From Mycolicibacterium austroafricanum (GTDB taxonomy: Bacteria > Actinomycetota > Actinomycetes > Mycobacteriales > Mycobacteriaceae): 64,000 bases of DNA. Of this stretch, positions 42,480 through 51,953 are shown in pieces. The stretch is taken from positions 62,001 to 126,000 of the forward strand of contig NZ_HG964455.1 in assembly GCF_000612725.1 (NCBI RefSeq). The letters are read 5' to 3'. How positions within the stretch are numbered: the stretch's first letter is position 1; each line of letters begins with the position of its first letter. The position numbers and the translations under genes are program-made. The notes under the pieces are model-generated. The model did no database searches. It saw only the letters and a list, made by a program, of their open reading frames with translations, and had not been told where the DNA came from.

Positions 42480-43364
42480 ATGACGAGGCTTCTCGCGTGC
42501 CTTGGCGCCGTGCTGTGCCTGGTCGGTTCGGTCTCTGTTCCCCACGCGGCCGCCGTGCCCGCCACCGGGATCGTGCAGCCCGCAGGTTCGATGCCGATCC
42601 CCGACGGTCCCGCCCAGGCGTGGATCGTGGCCGACATGGACACCGGCGCGGTGCTGGCCGCGCGCGACGAGCACGGCCACTTCGCGCCGGCCAGCACCAT
42701 CAAGGTGCTGCTGGCGATGGTCGTTCTCGACGAACTGCCGCTCGACGCGACCATCGTGGCCAACGAGGTTGACACCAAGGTCGAGTGCAACTGCGCGGGT
42801 GTGGCACCGGGTCGGACCTACACGACCCGCCAACTGCTCGAGGCACTGCTGCTCGTGTCGGGCAACGACGCCGCCAACACGCTGGCCACCATGCTCGGCG
42901 GGCGCGACGTCGCCGTGATGAAGATGAACGCGAAGGCCGCCACGCTGGGCGCGTACGGCACCAACGCCGGTTCGCCGTCGGGCATCGACGGGCCCGGCAT
43001 CGACATCTGGTCCACACCGCGCGACCTGGCGGTCATTTTCCGCGCCGCGATGGCCGACCCGGTGTTCGCGCAGATCGTCGCCCAACCCACCGCGGTCTTC
43101 CCGGCCAAGACCGGCGACGTCGTGCTGGTCAACCAGGACGAACTTCTGCACCGCTATCCGGGAACGTTCGGCGGCAAGACCGGATACACCGACCTGGCCC
43201 GCAAGACCTTCGTCGGCGGCGCCGCGCGCAACGGCAGACACCTGGTCGTCGCGCTGATGTACGGGCTGGTGAAAGAGGGCGGGCCGACGTACTGGGACCA
43301 GGCCGCCGCGCTGCTCGACTGGGGTTTCGCGCTGGGCCCGAACTCCGGCGTGAGCCGGCTCTGA
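42480..43364 (+). CDS. dacB2: D-alanyl-D-alanine carboxypeptidase (DacB2 type)
   Basis: An exported low-molecular-weight penicillin-binding protein of 294 residues that trims the terminal D-Ala of peptidoglycan stem peptides. A signal peptide (about 1-25) precedes the catalytic motifs: Ser72-xx-Lys75 (PASTIK), Ser127-Gly-Asn (VSGNDAAN) and Lys233-Thr-Gly (GGKTGYT). It corresponds to Rv2911. The promoter region is shared with the divergent SnoaL-like gene. A paralogue follows 83 nt downstream. Confidence 0.93.
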   Translation: MTRLLACLGAVLCLVGSVSVPHAAAVPATGIVQPAGSMPIPDGPAQAWIVADMDTGAVLAARDEHGHFAPASTIKVLLAMVVLDELPLDATIVANEVDTKVECNCAGVAPGRTYTTRQLLEALLLVSGNDAANTLATMLGGRDVAVMKMNAKAATLGAYGTNAGSPSGIDGPGIDIWSTPRDLAVIFRAAMADPVFAQIVAQPTAVFPAKTGDVVLVNQDELLHRYPGTFGGKTGYTDLARKTFVGGAARNGRHLVVALMYGLVKEGGPTYWDQAAALLDWGFALGPNSGVSRL

Positions 43365-43447
43365 GCGAAGGACCGGTCGGACTCCGATACCCGATGGAGA
43401 CCTGATCGCGCGCTGGACGAGTCCTGCCGGGACTAGCGTCGCGAACC

Positions 43448-44284
43448 GTGCGAAGACGACTCGCGGGGCTGGCGCTCGCCCTCAGCGCGGTGCTGCCCGC
43501 CGCCTCGATGTCGATCGCCCCGCCGACGTCGGCGCAGCCCGCCGCCGAACCCGCTGCCGCGCAACCGCTTCCGGACGGACCGGCGGAGGCCTGGCTGGTC
43601 GCCGACCTCGACACCGGGCGCGTGCTCGCCAGCAAGAACCCGTACGGCACCTACGCCCCGGCCAGCACGATCAAGGTGCTTTTGGCGATGACGGTGCTCG
43701 ACCACCTGCGGCCGGACAACTTCGCACGAGCCAACGAGTCGCACACCCGTGTCGAATGTTCCTGTGTCGGACTGCAACCCGGCCAGGCGTACACCACCGC
43801 CCAGCTGGTCGCGGCGATCCTGATGGTGTCGGGCAACGACGCGGCCAACATGCTCGCCGACATGCTCGGCGGCCAGCGGGTGGCCGTCGCGGCGATGAAC
43901 CGCAAGGCGGCCCTAGTCGGCGCCCGCAGCACCAGGGCGTCGTCGCCGTCGGGACTCGACGGACCCGGCTGGGAATCGGTGACCACGCCGCACGATCTGG
44001 CGGTCATCATGCGCGCGGCGCTGAAGTATCCGCTGATCGCCCAGATCATGCGGTCCCCGTCCGCGCCGTTTCCCGGCAAGACGCTGCACAACCAGAATGA
44101 GTTGCTCAGCCGCTATCCCGGCGATCTCGCCGGCAAGACCGGCTTCACCAACCTGGCCCGCAAGACCTACGTCGGGGCGGCGCAACGCGGCAACCGCCGC
44201 CTGGTCGTCGTGCAGATGTACGGCACCGGAGACCTCTACGGTCAGGCGATCCGCCTGCTGGACTACGGCTTCAGCCAGCCCTAG
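43448..44284 (+). CDS. Second D-alanyl-D-alanine carboxypeptidase
   Basis: A paralogue of the preceding gene, 278 residues, with all three motifs: Ser73-xx-Lys76 (PASTIK), Ser128-Gly-Asn (VSGNDAAN) and Lys230-Thr-Gly (AGKTGFT). A signal peptide lies in the first 30 residues. It lacks about 16 residues compared with the upstream copy, mainly at the C-terminus. A GTG start is used. The TAG stop overlaps the TAG of the convergent cyclase gene (CTAG). Confidence 0.92.
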   Translation: MRRRLAGLALALSAVLPAASMSIAPPTSAQPAAEPAAAQPLPDGPAEAWLVADLDTGRVLASKNPYGTYAPASTIKVLLAMTVLDHLRPDNFARANESHTRVECSCVGLQPGQAYTTAQLVAAILMVSGNDAANMLADMLGGQRVAVAAMNRKAALVGARSTRASSPSGLDGPGWESVTTPHDLAVIMRAALKYPLIAQIMRSPSAPFPGKTLHNQNELLSRYPGDLAGKTGFTNLARKTYVGAAQRGNRRLVVVQMYGTGDLYGQAIRLLDYGFSQP

Positions 44285-44955
44285 GAGTCCTCGACCTCGG
44301 CGAAAGCGCGGACGGGGAACGTTCCGAAGCCTTCCACCGCCGGCGGCGCGGCGGTGAATCGCGCACCCCGCGCAGGCAAGGACGCCAGGTTGGTGAGGTG
44401 CTCGACGATGTGCACTCCGGCGCCCAGCAGTAGCGAATGCGCGGGACGATGTCCGCCCGACTCGGTGTCGTCGATGTTGACCGAGTCGATTCCCACCAGC
44501 ACAGCGCCCGCGTCGATGAGGTGCTGGGCCGCATCGGCGGTCAGGAACGGCGCACCTGTGCCGTAGGTGTCGCCTCCGAAATACCGGTCCCACCCCGTGT
44601 GAAGCAGGACCGCCGCGCCGCGGACCTCGCGACCGGCCAGGTGTCCGACCGTGATCGCCCGGTCTGCGAGCCCGTCGAGATGGAACACCTCGGCGGGCAA
44701 CCCCACCAGCGTCGAGAGATCCAGCCCCGCCAGGTCGGCCCCGTCGGAGTACCGGTGGAACGGCGAATCCAGGTACGTCCCGGTGTTCCCGATCATCGTG
44801 ATCACGTCCATCGCGAATTCAGTTCCAGGAGCGTACTTCTCGCGGGAGGCTTGACGTGTCAGGTGCGGCGTGATGACTGGCGCGGGCAGCCCGGGGTAGG
44901 TGATGAGCCCGGCGCGGATCCGGTGGCTGAGATCGACGATGCGACGGGTGGACAT
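44281..44955 (-). CDS. Cyclase/kynurenine-formamidase-like hydrolase
   Basis: A metal-dependent hydrolase of the cyclase family (PF04199), 224 residues. The family motifs are RIVDLSHRI, TGTYLDSPFHRY (HxxxDxxxH-type metal site, here DSPFH), VLLHTGWDRY and IGIDSVNIDD. Relatives include kynurenine formamidase and isatin hydrolase; the substrate is unknown. The ATG overlaps the amidohydrolase stop (TGATG), so the two hydrolases are coupled and may act in one pathway. Confidence 0.87.
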   Translation of the reverse strand: MSTRRIVDLSHRIRAGLITYPGLPAPVITPHLTRQASREKYAPGTEFAMDVITMIGNTGTYLDSPFHRYSDGADLAGLDLSTLVGLPAEVFHLDGLADRAITVGHLAGREVRGAAVLLHTGWDRYFGGDTYGTGAPFLTADAAQHLIDAGAVLVGIDSVNIDDTESGGHRPAHSLLLGAGVHIVEHLTNLASLPARGARFTAAPPAVEGFGTFPVRAFAEVEDS

Positions 44956-46037
44956 CAGTAGACCACCCCGCGCAGCATCACCAGCGTCGGGTGGGCCAGC
45001 ACCCCGGCGCCGGTGCGCGGGTCGTCGGCGAAGCACACCAGATCGGCCGAGGCTCCGTGTGCGAGGCCGGGACGGCGCAACCACTCCCGGGCGTCCCAGC
45101 ACGCGGCACCGAGCGCCTCGGTCGGCGTCATGCCGATGCCCTTGAGCGCATCGACTTCCTCGGCGATGCGGCCGTGCGCCACCGCGCTGCCGGCATCGGA
45201 ACCCGCGAAGATCGGCACACCCGCCTCGCGTGCGGCACCGACCCGGGCCGAACACGTTTCGTAGAGCGCGCGCATGTGCCTCTGATACGCCGGGTACTTG
45301 TCCGCAGACGCGGCGATGTCGGGGAAGTTCTCGATGTTGATCAGGGTGGGCACCAGCGCGGTGCCGTGCTGGACCATCAGGTCGATGGTGTCCTCGGTCA
45401 GCCCGGTGCCGTGCTCGATGCAGTCGATGCCGGCCTTGATCAGGCCCGGCAGCGCGTCCTCGCTGAACACGTGCGCGGTGACGCGGGCGCCGTTGGCGTG
45501 CGCGGCGTCGATCGCCGCCTCCAGCACGTCGTCGGACCACAACGGCGCCAGATCGCCGGTGTCGCGGTCGATCCAGTCCCCCACCAGCTTGACCCAGCCG
45601 TCACCCCACCGCGCCTGCTGCGCGATCGCGTCCGGCAGCTGCCACTCGTCCTCGAGTTCGACCGCGAAGCCACGCGAGTACCGCCTCGCGCGCGCCAGGT
45701 GCCGACCCGCCCGGATGATGCGCGGCAACTCCGGGCGGTCGTCGAAACTGCGGGTATCGGTCGGCGACCCGGCGTCACGCAGCAGCAGTGCGCCGACCCC
45801 GCGTTCGGTCTCGGCCTGCGCGACCGCCTCGTCCATGCCGATCGCGCCGTGCGGCCCCAGCCCCACGTGGCAGTGGGCGTCGACCAGGCCCGGCAGGATC
45901 CAACCGCCGTCAAAGACGGTCTCGGCACCGGCCACGGGTTCGGCGCTCAACCGGCCGTGGACAATCCACCACTCGACGGGTTCACCGTCGGGCAGGCTGC
46001 GGCCCCGGATGTGCAGAGGCGTGCGGTCCGCCGTCAA
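44955..46037 (-). CDS. Amidohydrolase family protein (Rv2915c type)
   Basis: A TIM-barrel metal-dependent amidohydrolase of 360 residues. Metal ligands are visible in GLVDAHCHVGLG, VTAHVFSE, CIEHGTGL and FAGSDAGS. The substrate is unknown. The TTG start overlaps the ffh stop (TTGA), placing it in the ffh transcription unit as in M. tuberculosis. It is directly followed by the cyclase-like gene. Confidence 0.9.
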   Translation of the reverse strand: MTADRTPLHIRGRSLPDGEPVEWWIVHGRLSAEPVAGAETVFDGGWILPGLVDAHCHVGLGPHGAIGMDEAVAQAETERGVGALLLRDAGSPTDTRSFDDRPELPRIIRAGRHLARARRYSRGFAVELEDEWQLPDAIAQQARWGDGWVKLVGDWIDRDTGDLAPLWSDDVLEAAIDAAHANGARVTAHVFSEDALPGLIKAGIDCIEHGTGLTEDTIDLMVQHGTALVPTLINIENFPDIAASADKYPAYQRHMRALYETCSARVGAAREAGVPIFAGSDAGSAVAHGRIAEEVDALKGIGMTPTEALGAACWDAREWLRRPGLAHGASADLVCFADDPRTGAGVLAHPTLVMLRGVVY

Positions 46038-47602
46038 TTCTTGGGGAACTTCAGCTTCGACAAGTCGATATCGGCCAGCCCCGGCGGCAGCTCGTCGAGC
46101 CCCTTGGGCATGTTCGACAGGTCAGGGAAGCCGGCAGGCATCCCCGGCATGCCCGCACCGAGCGGATTGCGGTTCTTCGGCGGCGTCGGGCCCTTGCGGC
46201 CTTTCTTGCCCGCCTGCTTGTTCTTGCCCTTGGCCGCCTTGCGGGTGTTCTTCCGGCCGAACGGCATGCCCATCTGCCCGGCCATCTGCGACATCATCTT
46301 GCGGGCCTCGAAGAACCGGTCGACGAGCTGGTTGACCTCGGACACCGTGACACCGGAGCCGTTGGCGATGCGCAGCCGCCGGGAGGCGTTGATGATCTTG
46401 GGATCCTCACGCTCCTGCGGCGTCATACCGCGGATGATCGCCTGCACCCGGTCGAGCTGCTTGTCGTCGACGGCGGCCAGCGCATCCTTCATCTGGCCTG
46501 CACCGGGCAGCATGCCGAGCAGGTTGCCGATCGGACCCATCTTGCGGATCGCCAGCATTTGTTCCAGGAAGTCCTCGAGGGTGAGCTCGCCACTGCCGAT
46601 CTTGGCCGCGGTGGCCTCGGCCTGCGCGGCGTCGAAATGCTGCTCGGCCTGCTCGATGAGGGTGAGCACATCGCCCATGCCGAGGATCCGGCTGGCCATC
46701 CGGTCGGGATGGAAGACGTCGAAGTCTTCGAGCTTCTCGCCCGCCGACGCGAACAGGATCGGCACACCGGTGACCTCACGCACCGACAGCGCGGCACCGC
46801 CGCGGGCGTCGCCGTCGAGCTTGGTCAACACGACACCGGTGAACCCCACACCTTCGCGGAACGCATCGGCGGTGGTGACGGCGTCCTGGCCGATCATCGC
46901 GTCGAGGACGAACAGCGTCTCGTCGGGGTTGACGGCGTCGCGGATGGCGGCGGCCTGCGCCATCAGCTCGGCGTCGATGCCGAGTCGGCCCGCGGTGTCG
47001 ACGATCACCACGTCGTAGTGCTTGGCTTTGGCCTCGGCCAGGCCCGCGGCGGCCACCGACACCGGATCGCCCGACGTCATCTGCTCGATCGTCGCGCCGT
47101 CCGGGGAGACGCCCGGGTGCGGCGCGAACACGCTGACGCCTGCCCGCTCACCGACGATCTGCAGCTGGTTGACCGCGCCGGGACGCTGCAGGTCGCACGC
47201 CACCAGCAGGGGCGTATGGCCTTGTCCCTTGAGCCATCTCGCGAGCTTGCCGGCCAGGGTCGTCTTACCGGAACCCTGCAGACCGGCCAGCATGATGACC
47301 GTCGGTGGGTTCCTGGCGAACGCCAGCTGACGCGTCTCGCCGCCGAGAATCCCGATGAGTTCCTCGTTGACGATCTTGACGACCTGCTGCGCGGGATTCA
47401 GCGCCGCCGACACCTCGGCGCCCTTGGCGCGCTCTTTGATGCGGGAGATGAACGCGCGCACCACGGGAAGCGAAACGTCGGCCTCGAGCAGGGCCAGTCG
47501 GATCTCGCGCGCGGTGGCGTCGATGTCGGCGTCAGTGAGCCGACCCTTGCCCCGCAGGCCCGAGAGCGCTCCGGTCAACCGGTCGGACAGGGATTCAAAC
47601 AC
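46034..47602 (-). CDS. ffh: Signal recognition particle protein Ffh
   Basis: SRP54 GTPase that binds signal sequences and 4.5S RNA and docks with FtsY. It has 522 residues: an N domain, a G domain with P-loop GLQGSGKTTLAGKLA, DTAGR and TKLDGDARGG, and a Met-rich M domain (LEDFLEQMLAIRKMG, FEARKMMSQMAGQMGMPFG). The tail is Lys/Pro/Gly-rich as in mycobacteria. The GTG start lies 51 nt after glnD. Confidence 0.97.
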   Translation of the reverse strand: MFESLSDRLTGALSGLRGKGRLTDADIDATAREIRLALLEADVSLPVVRAFISRIKERAKGAEVSAALNPAQQVVKIVNEELIGILGGETRQLAFARNPPTVIMLAGLQGSGKTTLAGKLARWLKGQGHTPLLVACDLQRPGAVNQLQIVGERAGVSVFAPHPGVSPDGATIEQMTSGDPVSVAAAGLAEAKAKHYDVVIVDTAGRLGIDAELMAQAAAIRDAVNPDETLFVLDAMIGQDAVTTADAFREGVGFTGVVLTKLDGDARGGAALSVREVTGVPILFASAGEKLEDFDVFHPDRMASRILGMGDVLTLIEQAEQHFDAAQAEATAAKIGSGELTLEDFLEQMLAIRKMGPIGNLLGMLPGAGQMKDALAAVDDKQLDRVQAIIRGMTPQEREDPKIINASRRLRIANGSGVTVSEVNQLVDRFFEARKMMSQMAGQMGMPFGRKNTRKAAKGKNKQAGKKGRKGPTPPKNRNPLGAGMPGMPAGFPDLSNMPKGLDELPPGLADIDLSKLKFPKN

Positions 47603-47653
47603 GACGCCAAGCCTATCGCGGGGATCGCGGCGGGTTCGGGCCGCCGCTGGTCA

Positions 47654-50122
47654 TCAACTGGCCTCCACCTCGGCCGGCTTGGCCGGCGGCGCGGGAAGCA
47701 CGGCGAACAGCTCGCGTTCGAGGTTCTGCCGGGCCGCCGCGCCGTCTGCGGGCAGCACGATCCCGAACGCGTCGACCACCGACGATCCCAGCGTGGTGAC
47801 CTTTGCCCACGCGATGTCCACCCCGGCGCGTTCGAGAACGCGGGTGAGCACCGCGAGCAGACCGGCGCGGTCGGTGGCCCGGATCTCGGCGACCACCTGG
47901 CCGGCGCCCGCGCCCTCGTGCCACAACACCCGGGGCGGCGCCGTGGGCGGGTTGATCGGGACCGCGGCGCGGATCTCGCCCGCGCGGCCGGTGGCTGTGC
48001 TCTCCGCCTCCTTCTTCTCCAGCGCGCCCATCACGTCGAGTTCCCCGTCGATGGCCAGGATCAGCTGCTGGCGCAGCAGCTCGGCCGCGGGCGGGGAACC
48101 GAAATGCGGAGAGACAACGAAGGTGTTGATGGCCGCCCCCTCGTGACCGTTCACCGAGGCCGAGTGCACCCGAAGCGAGTTGAGGGCGAGCACGCCGGCG
48201 GTCTTGGACAGCAGACCCCGACTGTCCGGCGCGATCATCGTCACGTTGTAGATGTGCGAGTGCTCCGCCGGTGTCAGCTCGACGTGCACCCCGCCATCAC
48301 CGGCCAGCGCGACGAACCGCGGGTCGACGGGGTCGGGGTGAGGCAGCGGCTCCCCGGCCATCACCAGCCGGCAGCGCCGGACCAGCTCGCCGATCAGTGA
48401 CGCCTTCCAGTCCCCCCACACGCCGGGGCCGGTGGCCAGTGAATCGGCCTCGGCCAGGACGTGGAGCAGCTCGAGGACGACGAGGTCACCGTCGAGGGCG
48501 TCCACCACCGCGGCGATCGTCGCGGGATCCTGGAGATCGCGGCGGGTGGCCGTGTGCGGCAGCAGCAGGTGATGGCGCACCAGCGTGCTCAGCACGCGGA
48601 TGTCGCAGGGCCACAACCCGAGCCGGCTGCCGATCTGATCGGCCAGTTCGGCGCCGATGACGCTGTGGTCCCCGCCTCTGCCCTTGCCGATGTCGTGCAC
48701 AAGGGCGCCGAGTATCAGAAGATCGGGACGCGACACGCGGGTGGTGAAAGCGCTTGCGCGGGAGACGGTCTCGACGAGATGGCGGTCCACTGTCCAGATG
48801 TGGACGACGTCGCGTGGCGGCAGGTCGCGGACCGCACCCCATTCGGGGAACAGCCGACCCCACAGCCCGGTGCGGTCGAGGGCCTCGATGGTGGCCACTG
48901 CCGACGGGCCGGCGGCCAGCATCACCAGGAGATCCTTGAGGGCCTGGCCCGGCCACGGCGTGCGAAGCTCGGGGGCGGCCTCCACCAGCCGGCTCAGCGT
49001 CGAGGCGGCCATCGGCAGACCGGTGGTGGCCGATGCGGCAGCCACCCGCAGGATCAGCCCGGGATCGCGTTCCGGGCGGGCGTCGCGGGCCAGGATCACC
49101 TCGCCGTTGAACTCGATGACCCCTTCGTCGAGCGGACGTCGCACCGGGCGGCGCAGTACGGCCAGCCCGCGTCTTGGCAGTGCGTTGGCCGCGGTGCGGA
49201 TCCCGGCGTCGACGTAGTAGCTCACGGTGCGGGCGGCGTCGGACAGCATGCGCGCGAGGTCGAACCGGTCGCCGATGTGAAGTGCGGCGCCGATCTCGTC
49301 GGCGTGCTGGGCCAGCAGGAGTTCACGGCCGCGGCCGGCCACCCGGTGCAGCTCGGTTCGGACATTCAGCAGTGAAAGGTGGGCTTCCCCAAGGGTTTCG
49401 GTAGGCGAAGCCAGCGATCGACTGGGGTAGACGTCGGCAAGCTGGGCGATGGCCAGCGCGTTGAGCAGCTGAACGTCTCGCAGACCGCCCCTGCCGCACT
49501 TGAGGTCCGGCTCGGCGCGGTGTGCGATCTCGCCGCTGCGTTGCCACCTGGCCCTGGTGTGCTCGACGAGTTCGTCGAATCGCGACGCGATCCCGGTGCG
49601 CCACTGCCGACGCGCTCCACCGATCAACAACGACGACAGGTCGCCGTCACCGGCGATGTGCCGCGCCTCCAGCATGGCCAGCCCGGCCGAAATGTCCGTG
49701 CCCGCGACACGCAGCGCCTCGGGGACCGTCCTTACGCTGTGATCGAGACGGATGTTGGCATCCCACAACGGATACCACAACAGCTCCGCCACCTCGCTGA
49801 CGATCTCGGGGGGCATGTTGTCGTGCAGCAGCATCAGATCCAGGTCCGAATACGGCAGCAGTTCGCCCCGCCCCAGGCCTCCGGTGGCCACGATCGCGAA
49901 GCCGCTGGTGGCGGTGATGCCGATCTCGGACGCCTTTGTGGTGAGCCAGAAGTCGTAGAGATCGAGCAGCGCGTCGCGCAGCGCCGCCGCGTCGAGTTGA
50001 CGGCTCCCGGAGAGCAACTGGTCCGCCGCCGCCACGAGATCCGTTGCCGGGCGCAAAGAGCCCGCCGCCGGACGCTCCCAACGGGGAGCGCCGGCGGCGG
50101 GTTGTGATTTCTGCTCTTTCAT
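47654..50122 (-). CDS. glnD: PII nucleotidyltransferase GlnD
   Basis: Sensor enzyme that modifies the PII protein according to nitrogen status; in actinobacteria it adenylylates PII. It has 822 residues: a nucleotidyltransferase motif GGLGRGELLPYSDLDLMLL near 90, an HD hydrolase domain (ALVHDIGKGRGGDHSVIGAE), and two C-terminal ACT domains (DSRGLLSKTAGVLALNSLRV and DRAGLLAVLTRVLERAGV). The ATG at 50122 follows GGGAGGACAACTC. Its first 20 codons encode a strong hairpin, an odd place for one. Confidence 0.94.
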   Translation of the reverse strand: MKEQKSQPAAGAPRWERPAAGSLRPATDLVAAADQLLSGSRQLDAAALRDALLDLYDFWLTTKASEIGITATSGFAIVATGGLGRGELLPYSDLDLMLLHDNMPPEIVSEVAELLWYPLWDANIRLDHSVRTVPEALRVAGTDISAGLAMLEARHIAGDGDLSSLLIGGARRQWRTGIASRFDELVEHTRARWQRSGEIAHRAEPDLKCGRGGLRDVQLLNALAIAQLADVYPSRSLASPTETLGEAHLSLLNVRTELHRVAGRGRELLLAQHADEIGAALHIGDRFDLARMLSDAARTVSYYVDAGIRTAANALPRRGLAVLRRPVRRPLDEGVIEFNGEVILARDARPERDPGLILRVAAASATTGLPMAASTLSRLVEAAPELRTPWPGQALKDLLVMLAAGPSAVATIEALDRTGLWGRLFPEWGAVRDLPPRDVVHIWTVDRHLVETVSRASAFTTRVSRPDLLILGALVHDIGKGRGGDHSVIGAELADQIGSRLGLWPCDIRVLSTLVRHHLLLPHTATRRDLQDPATIAAVVDALDGDLVVLELLHVLAEADSLATGPGVWGDWKASLIGELVRRCRLVMAGEPLPHPDPVDPRFVALAGDGGVHVELTPAEHSHIYNVTMIAPDSRGLLSKTAGVLALNSLRVHSASVNGHEGAAINTFVVSPHFGSPPAAELLRQQLILAIDGELDVMGALEKKEAESTATGRAGEIRAAVPINPPTAPPRVLWHEGAGAGQVVAEIRATDRAGLLAVLTRVLERAGVDIAWAKVTTLGSSVVDAFGIVLPADGAAARQNLERELFAVLPAPPAKPAEVEAS
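50061..50101 (-). terminator. Terminator-like hairpin inside the glnD 5' end
   Basis: 50061-50079 pairs with 50084-50101, about 18 bp with one bulge and a 4-nt loop. On the minus strand it is followed by CTCTTTGC. It lies between glnB and most of glnD, so it could lower read-through as an attenuator, or be a chance result of Ala/Pro-rich codons. Confidence 0.45.
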
Positions 50123-50203
50123 GAGTTGTCCTCCCGGCACTTGACGATCCAGTACTCACACGGCGCAACTGCCGGGAGACGACCTCTCATTCCACGATAT
50201 GGA

Positions 50204-50542
50204 TCAAAGGGCGTCGGCCCCACGCTCGCCGGTGCGCACCCGGACCACGGTCTCGACCGGGCTGACCCAGACCTTGCCGTCGCCGATCTTCCCGGTGCGG
50301 GCAGCCTGGACGATCACGTCCACCACCTTGTCGACGGCGGCGTCGTCGACGACGACCTCCACGCGCACCTTCGGGACGAAGTCCACCGAGTACTCCGCGC
50401 CGCGGTAGACCTCGGTGTGTCCCTTCTGCCGACCGTAACCCTGAACCTCGCTGACGGTCATGCCGAGGATTCCCGTCTGCTCAAGACCGGTCTTGACATC
50501 TTCCAGCGTGAACGGCTTGACGATCGCGGTTATCAGCTTCAT
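50204..50542 (-). CDS. glnB: Nitrogen regulatory protein PII
   Basis: Trimeric PII signal protein (GlnB/GlnK type), 112 residues. The T-loop YGRQKGHTEVYRGAEY has Tyr51, the modification site, and the C-terminal signature is TGKIGDGKVWVSPVE. Being encoded beside amt, it is expected to block the ammonium channel when nitrogen is plentiful. It lies 33 nt after amt and 81 nt before glnD. Confidence 0.97.
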   Translation of the reverse strand: MKLITAIVKPFTLEDVKTGLEQTGILGMTVSEVQGYGRQKGHTEVYRGAEYSVDFVPKVRVEVVVDDAAVDKVVDVIVQAARTGKIGDGKVWVSPVETVVRVRTGERGADAL

Positions 50543-50575
50543 GTAGTTGATCCCTTCCGATGAAATTGTCGCCGG

Positions 50576-51928
50576 TCAGGCGAGCTCGTAAGCCGTTTCG
50601 GCATGTTCGGTTTCATCGATACCAGTGTCCTCATCCTCCTTGGACACCCGCCAGCCCAATGGCTTGACGATGAACGCGATGATGGCGGTCATGATTGCGG
50701 TGAAGACTACGGCAACGAGCGCGATCACAGCCTGCACCACGAGTTGCTGCACGCCGCCACCGTAGAACAGGCCGGTTTCGGTGGCCAGGAAGCCGATACC
50801 GACGGTGCCCCACAGTCCGGCGACAAGGTGCACACCGACGACGTCGAGCGAATCGTCGTAGCCGAACTTGTACTTCAGCGAGATCGCGAGCGCCGACAGC
50901 ACACCGGCGACCGCACCGAGGATCAGCGAGCCGATGGCGCTGAGCGCACCGCAGGCAGGCGTGATCGCGACCAGGCCCGCCACGATGCCCGACGCGGCGC
51001 CCACGCTCGTCGCGTGACCGTCACGGATGCGCTCCACGACCAACCAGGCCAGCATGGCGGCGGCGGTGGCGGCGGTGGTGTTCACCCACACCGAGCCGGC
51101 GAGCATGTCGGCAGCGCCCTCGGAGCCCACGTTGAAGCCGAACCAGCCGAACCACAGGATCGCCGCGCCGAGCATGACGAACGGGATGTTGTGCGGACGG
51201 TACGGGGTCTTGCCGAATCCGGTGCGCTTGCCGAGCAGGATCGCCAGCACCAGGGCGGCCATTCCGGCGTTGATGTGAACGACTGTGCCACCGGCGAAGT
51301 CGATCGGCGCGACGCTCGCGGTGCCGTCTTCGTTGAGCCCGAAGAGCTTGGCCGCGATCCCCGAATCCGCGTTCGACAGCAGGCCGCCACCCCAGACCAT
51401 GTGCGACAGCGGGAAGTACACCAGCGTGACCCAGATGCCGCCGAAGAGCAGCCAGGTGCCGAACTTCATCCGCTCGGCGACCGCACCGCTGATCAGTGCC
51501 ACGGTGATCACCGCGAAGGTGAGCTGGAAGGCCACCCAGACTATGGCGGGGACCGTGCCGAATCCACCGAGGACATACGTGCTCACACCGTCGATCTCGC
51601 GGACCTCGGTGAGCTGGCTGACCCCGAACAGTGCGAACGGGTTGTCGAAGACGCCGAAGAAGTCGCTCTCACCGGTGTGCGCCGAGGCGAACGACATCGA
51701 GTAACCCCACAGCACATAGATGACGCTGACGACACCGATCGAACCGAAGGACATCATCATCATGTTGAGGACGGACTTCTGACGGGACAGACCCCCGTAG
51801 AAGAACGCCAGGCCCGGTGTCATGAACAACACCAGCGCAGCGGACGTGAGCACCCACGCCGTGTCTCCGGCGCTCAGGCCCTCGGGCCCGAACGGCAGGA
51901 ACGCATCGTCTGGCAAGGCTAATACCAC
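50576..51928 (-). CDS. amt: Ammonium transporter
   Basis: Membrane ammonium channel of 450 residues with 11 predicted helices. Pore features include the twin His region (VVHINAGMAALVLAILLG and VVGVHLVAGLWGTVGIG) and the family signature around DFAGGTVVHINAG. The GTG start has a strong AAGGAGGT 9 nt upstream. A GlnR-type box lies about 70 nt further upstream, so expression under nitrogen limitation is likely. Confidence 0.97.
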   Translation of the reverse strand: MVLALPDDAFLPFGPEGLSAGDTAWVLTSAALVLFMTPGLAFFYGGLSRQKSVLNMMMMSFGSIGVVSVIYVLWGYSMSFASAHTGESDFFGVFDNPFALFGVSQLTEVREIDGVSTYVLGGFGTVPAIVWVAFQLTFAVITVALISGAVAERMKFGTWLLFGGIWVTLVYFPLSHMVWGGGLLSNADSGIAAKLFGLNEDGTASVAPIDFAGGTVVHINAGMAALVLAILLGKRTGFGKTPYRPHNIPFVMLGAAILWFGWFGFNVGSEGAADMLAGSVWVNTTAATAAAMLAWLVVERIRDGHATSVGAASGIVAGLVAITPACGALSAIGSLILGAVAGVLSALAISLKYKFGYDDSLDVVGVHLVAGLWGTVGIGFLATETGLFYGGGVQQLVVQAVIALVAVVFTAIMTAIIAFIVKPLGWRVSKEDEDTGIDETEHAETAYELA

Positions 51929-51953
51929 TTTGTGTGAACCTCCTTGGGATGAC

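Noticed and set aside
45788..48400. 870-codon plus-strand frame opposite ffh and glnD
   Set aside because: An antisense shadow produced by high GC third positions; the minus-strand proteins are unmistakable.
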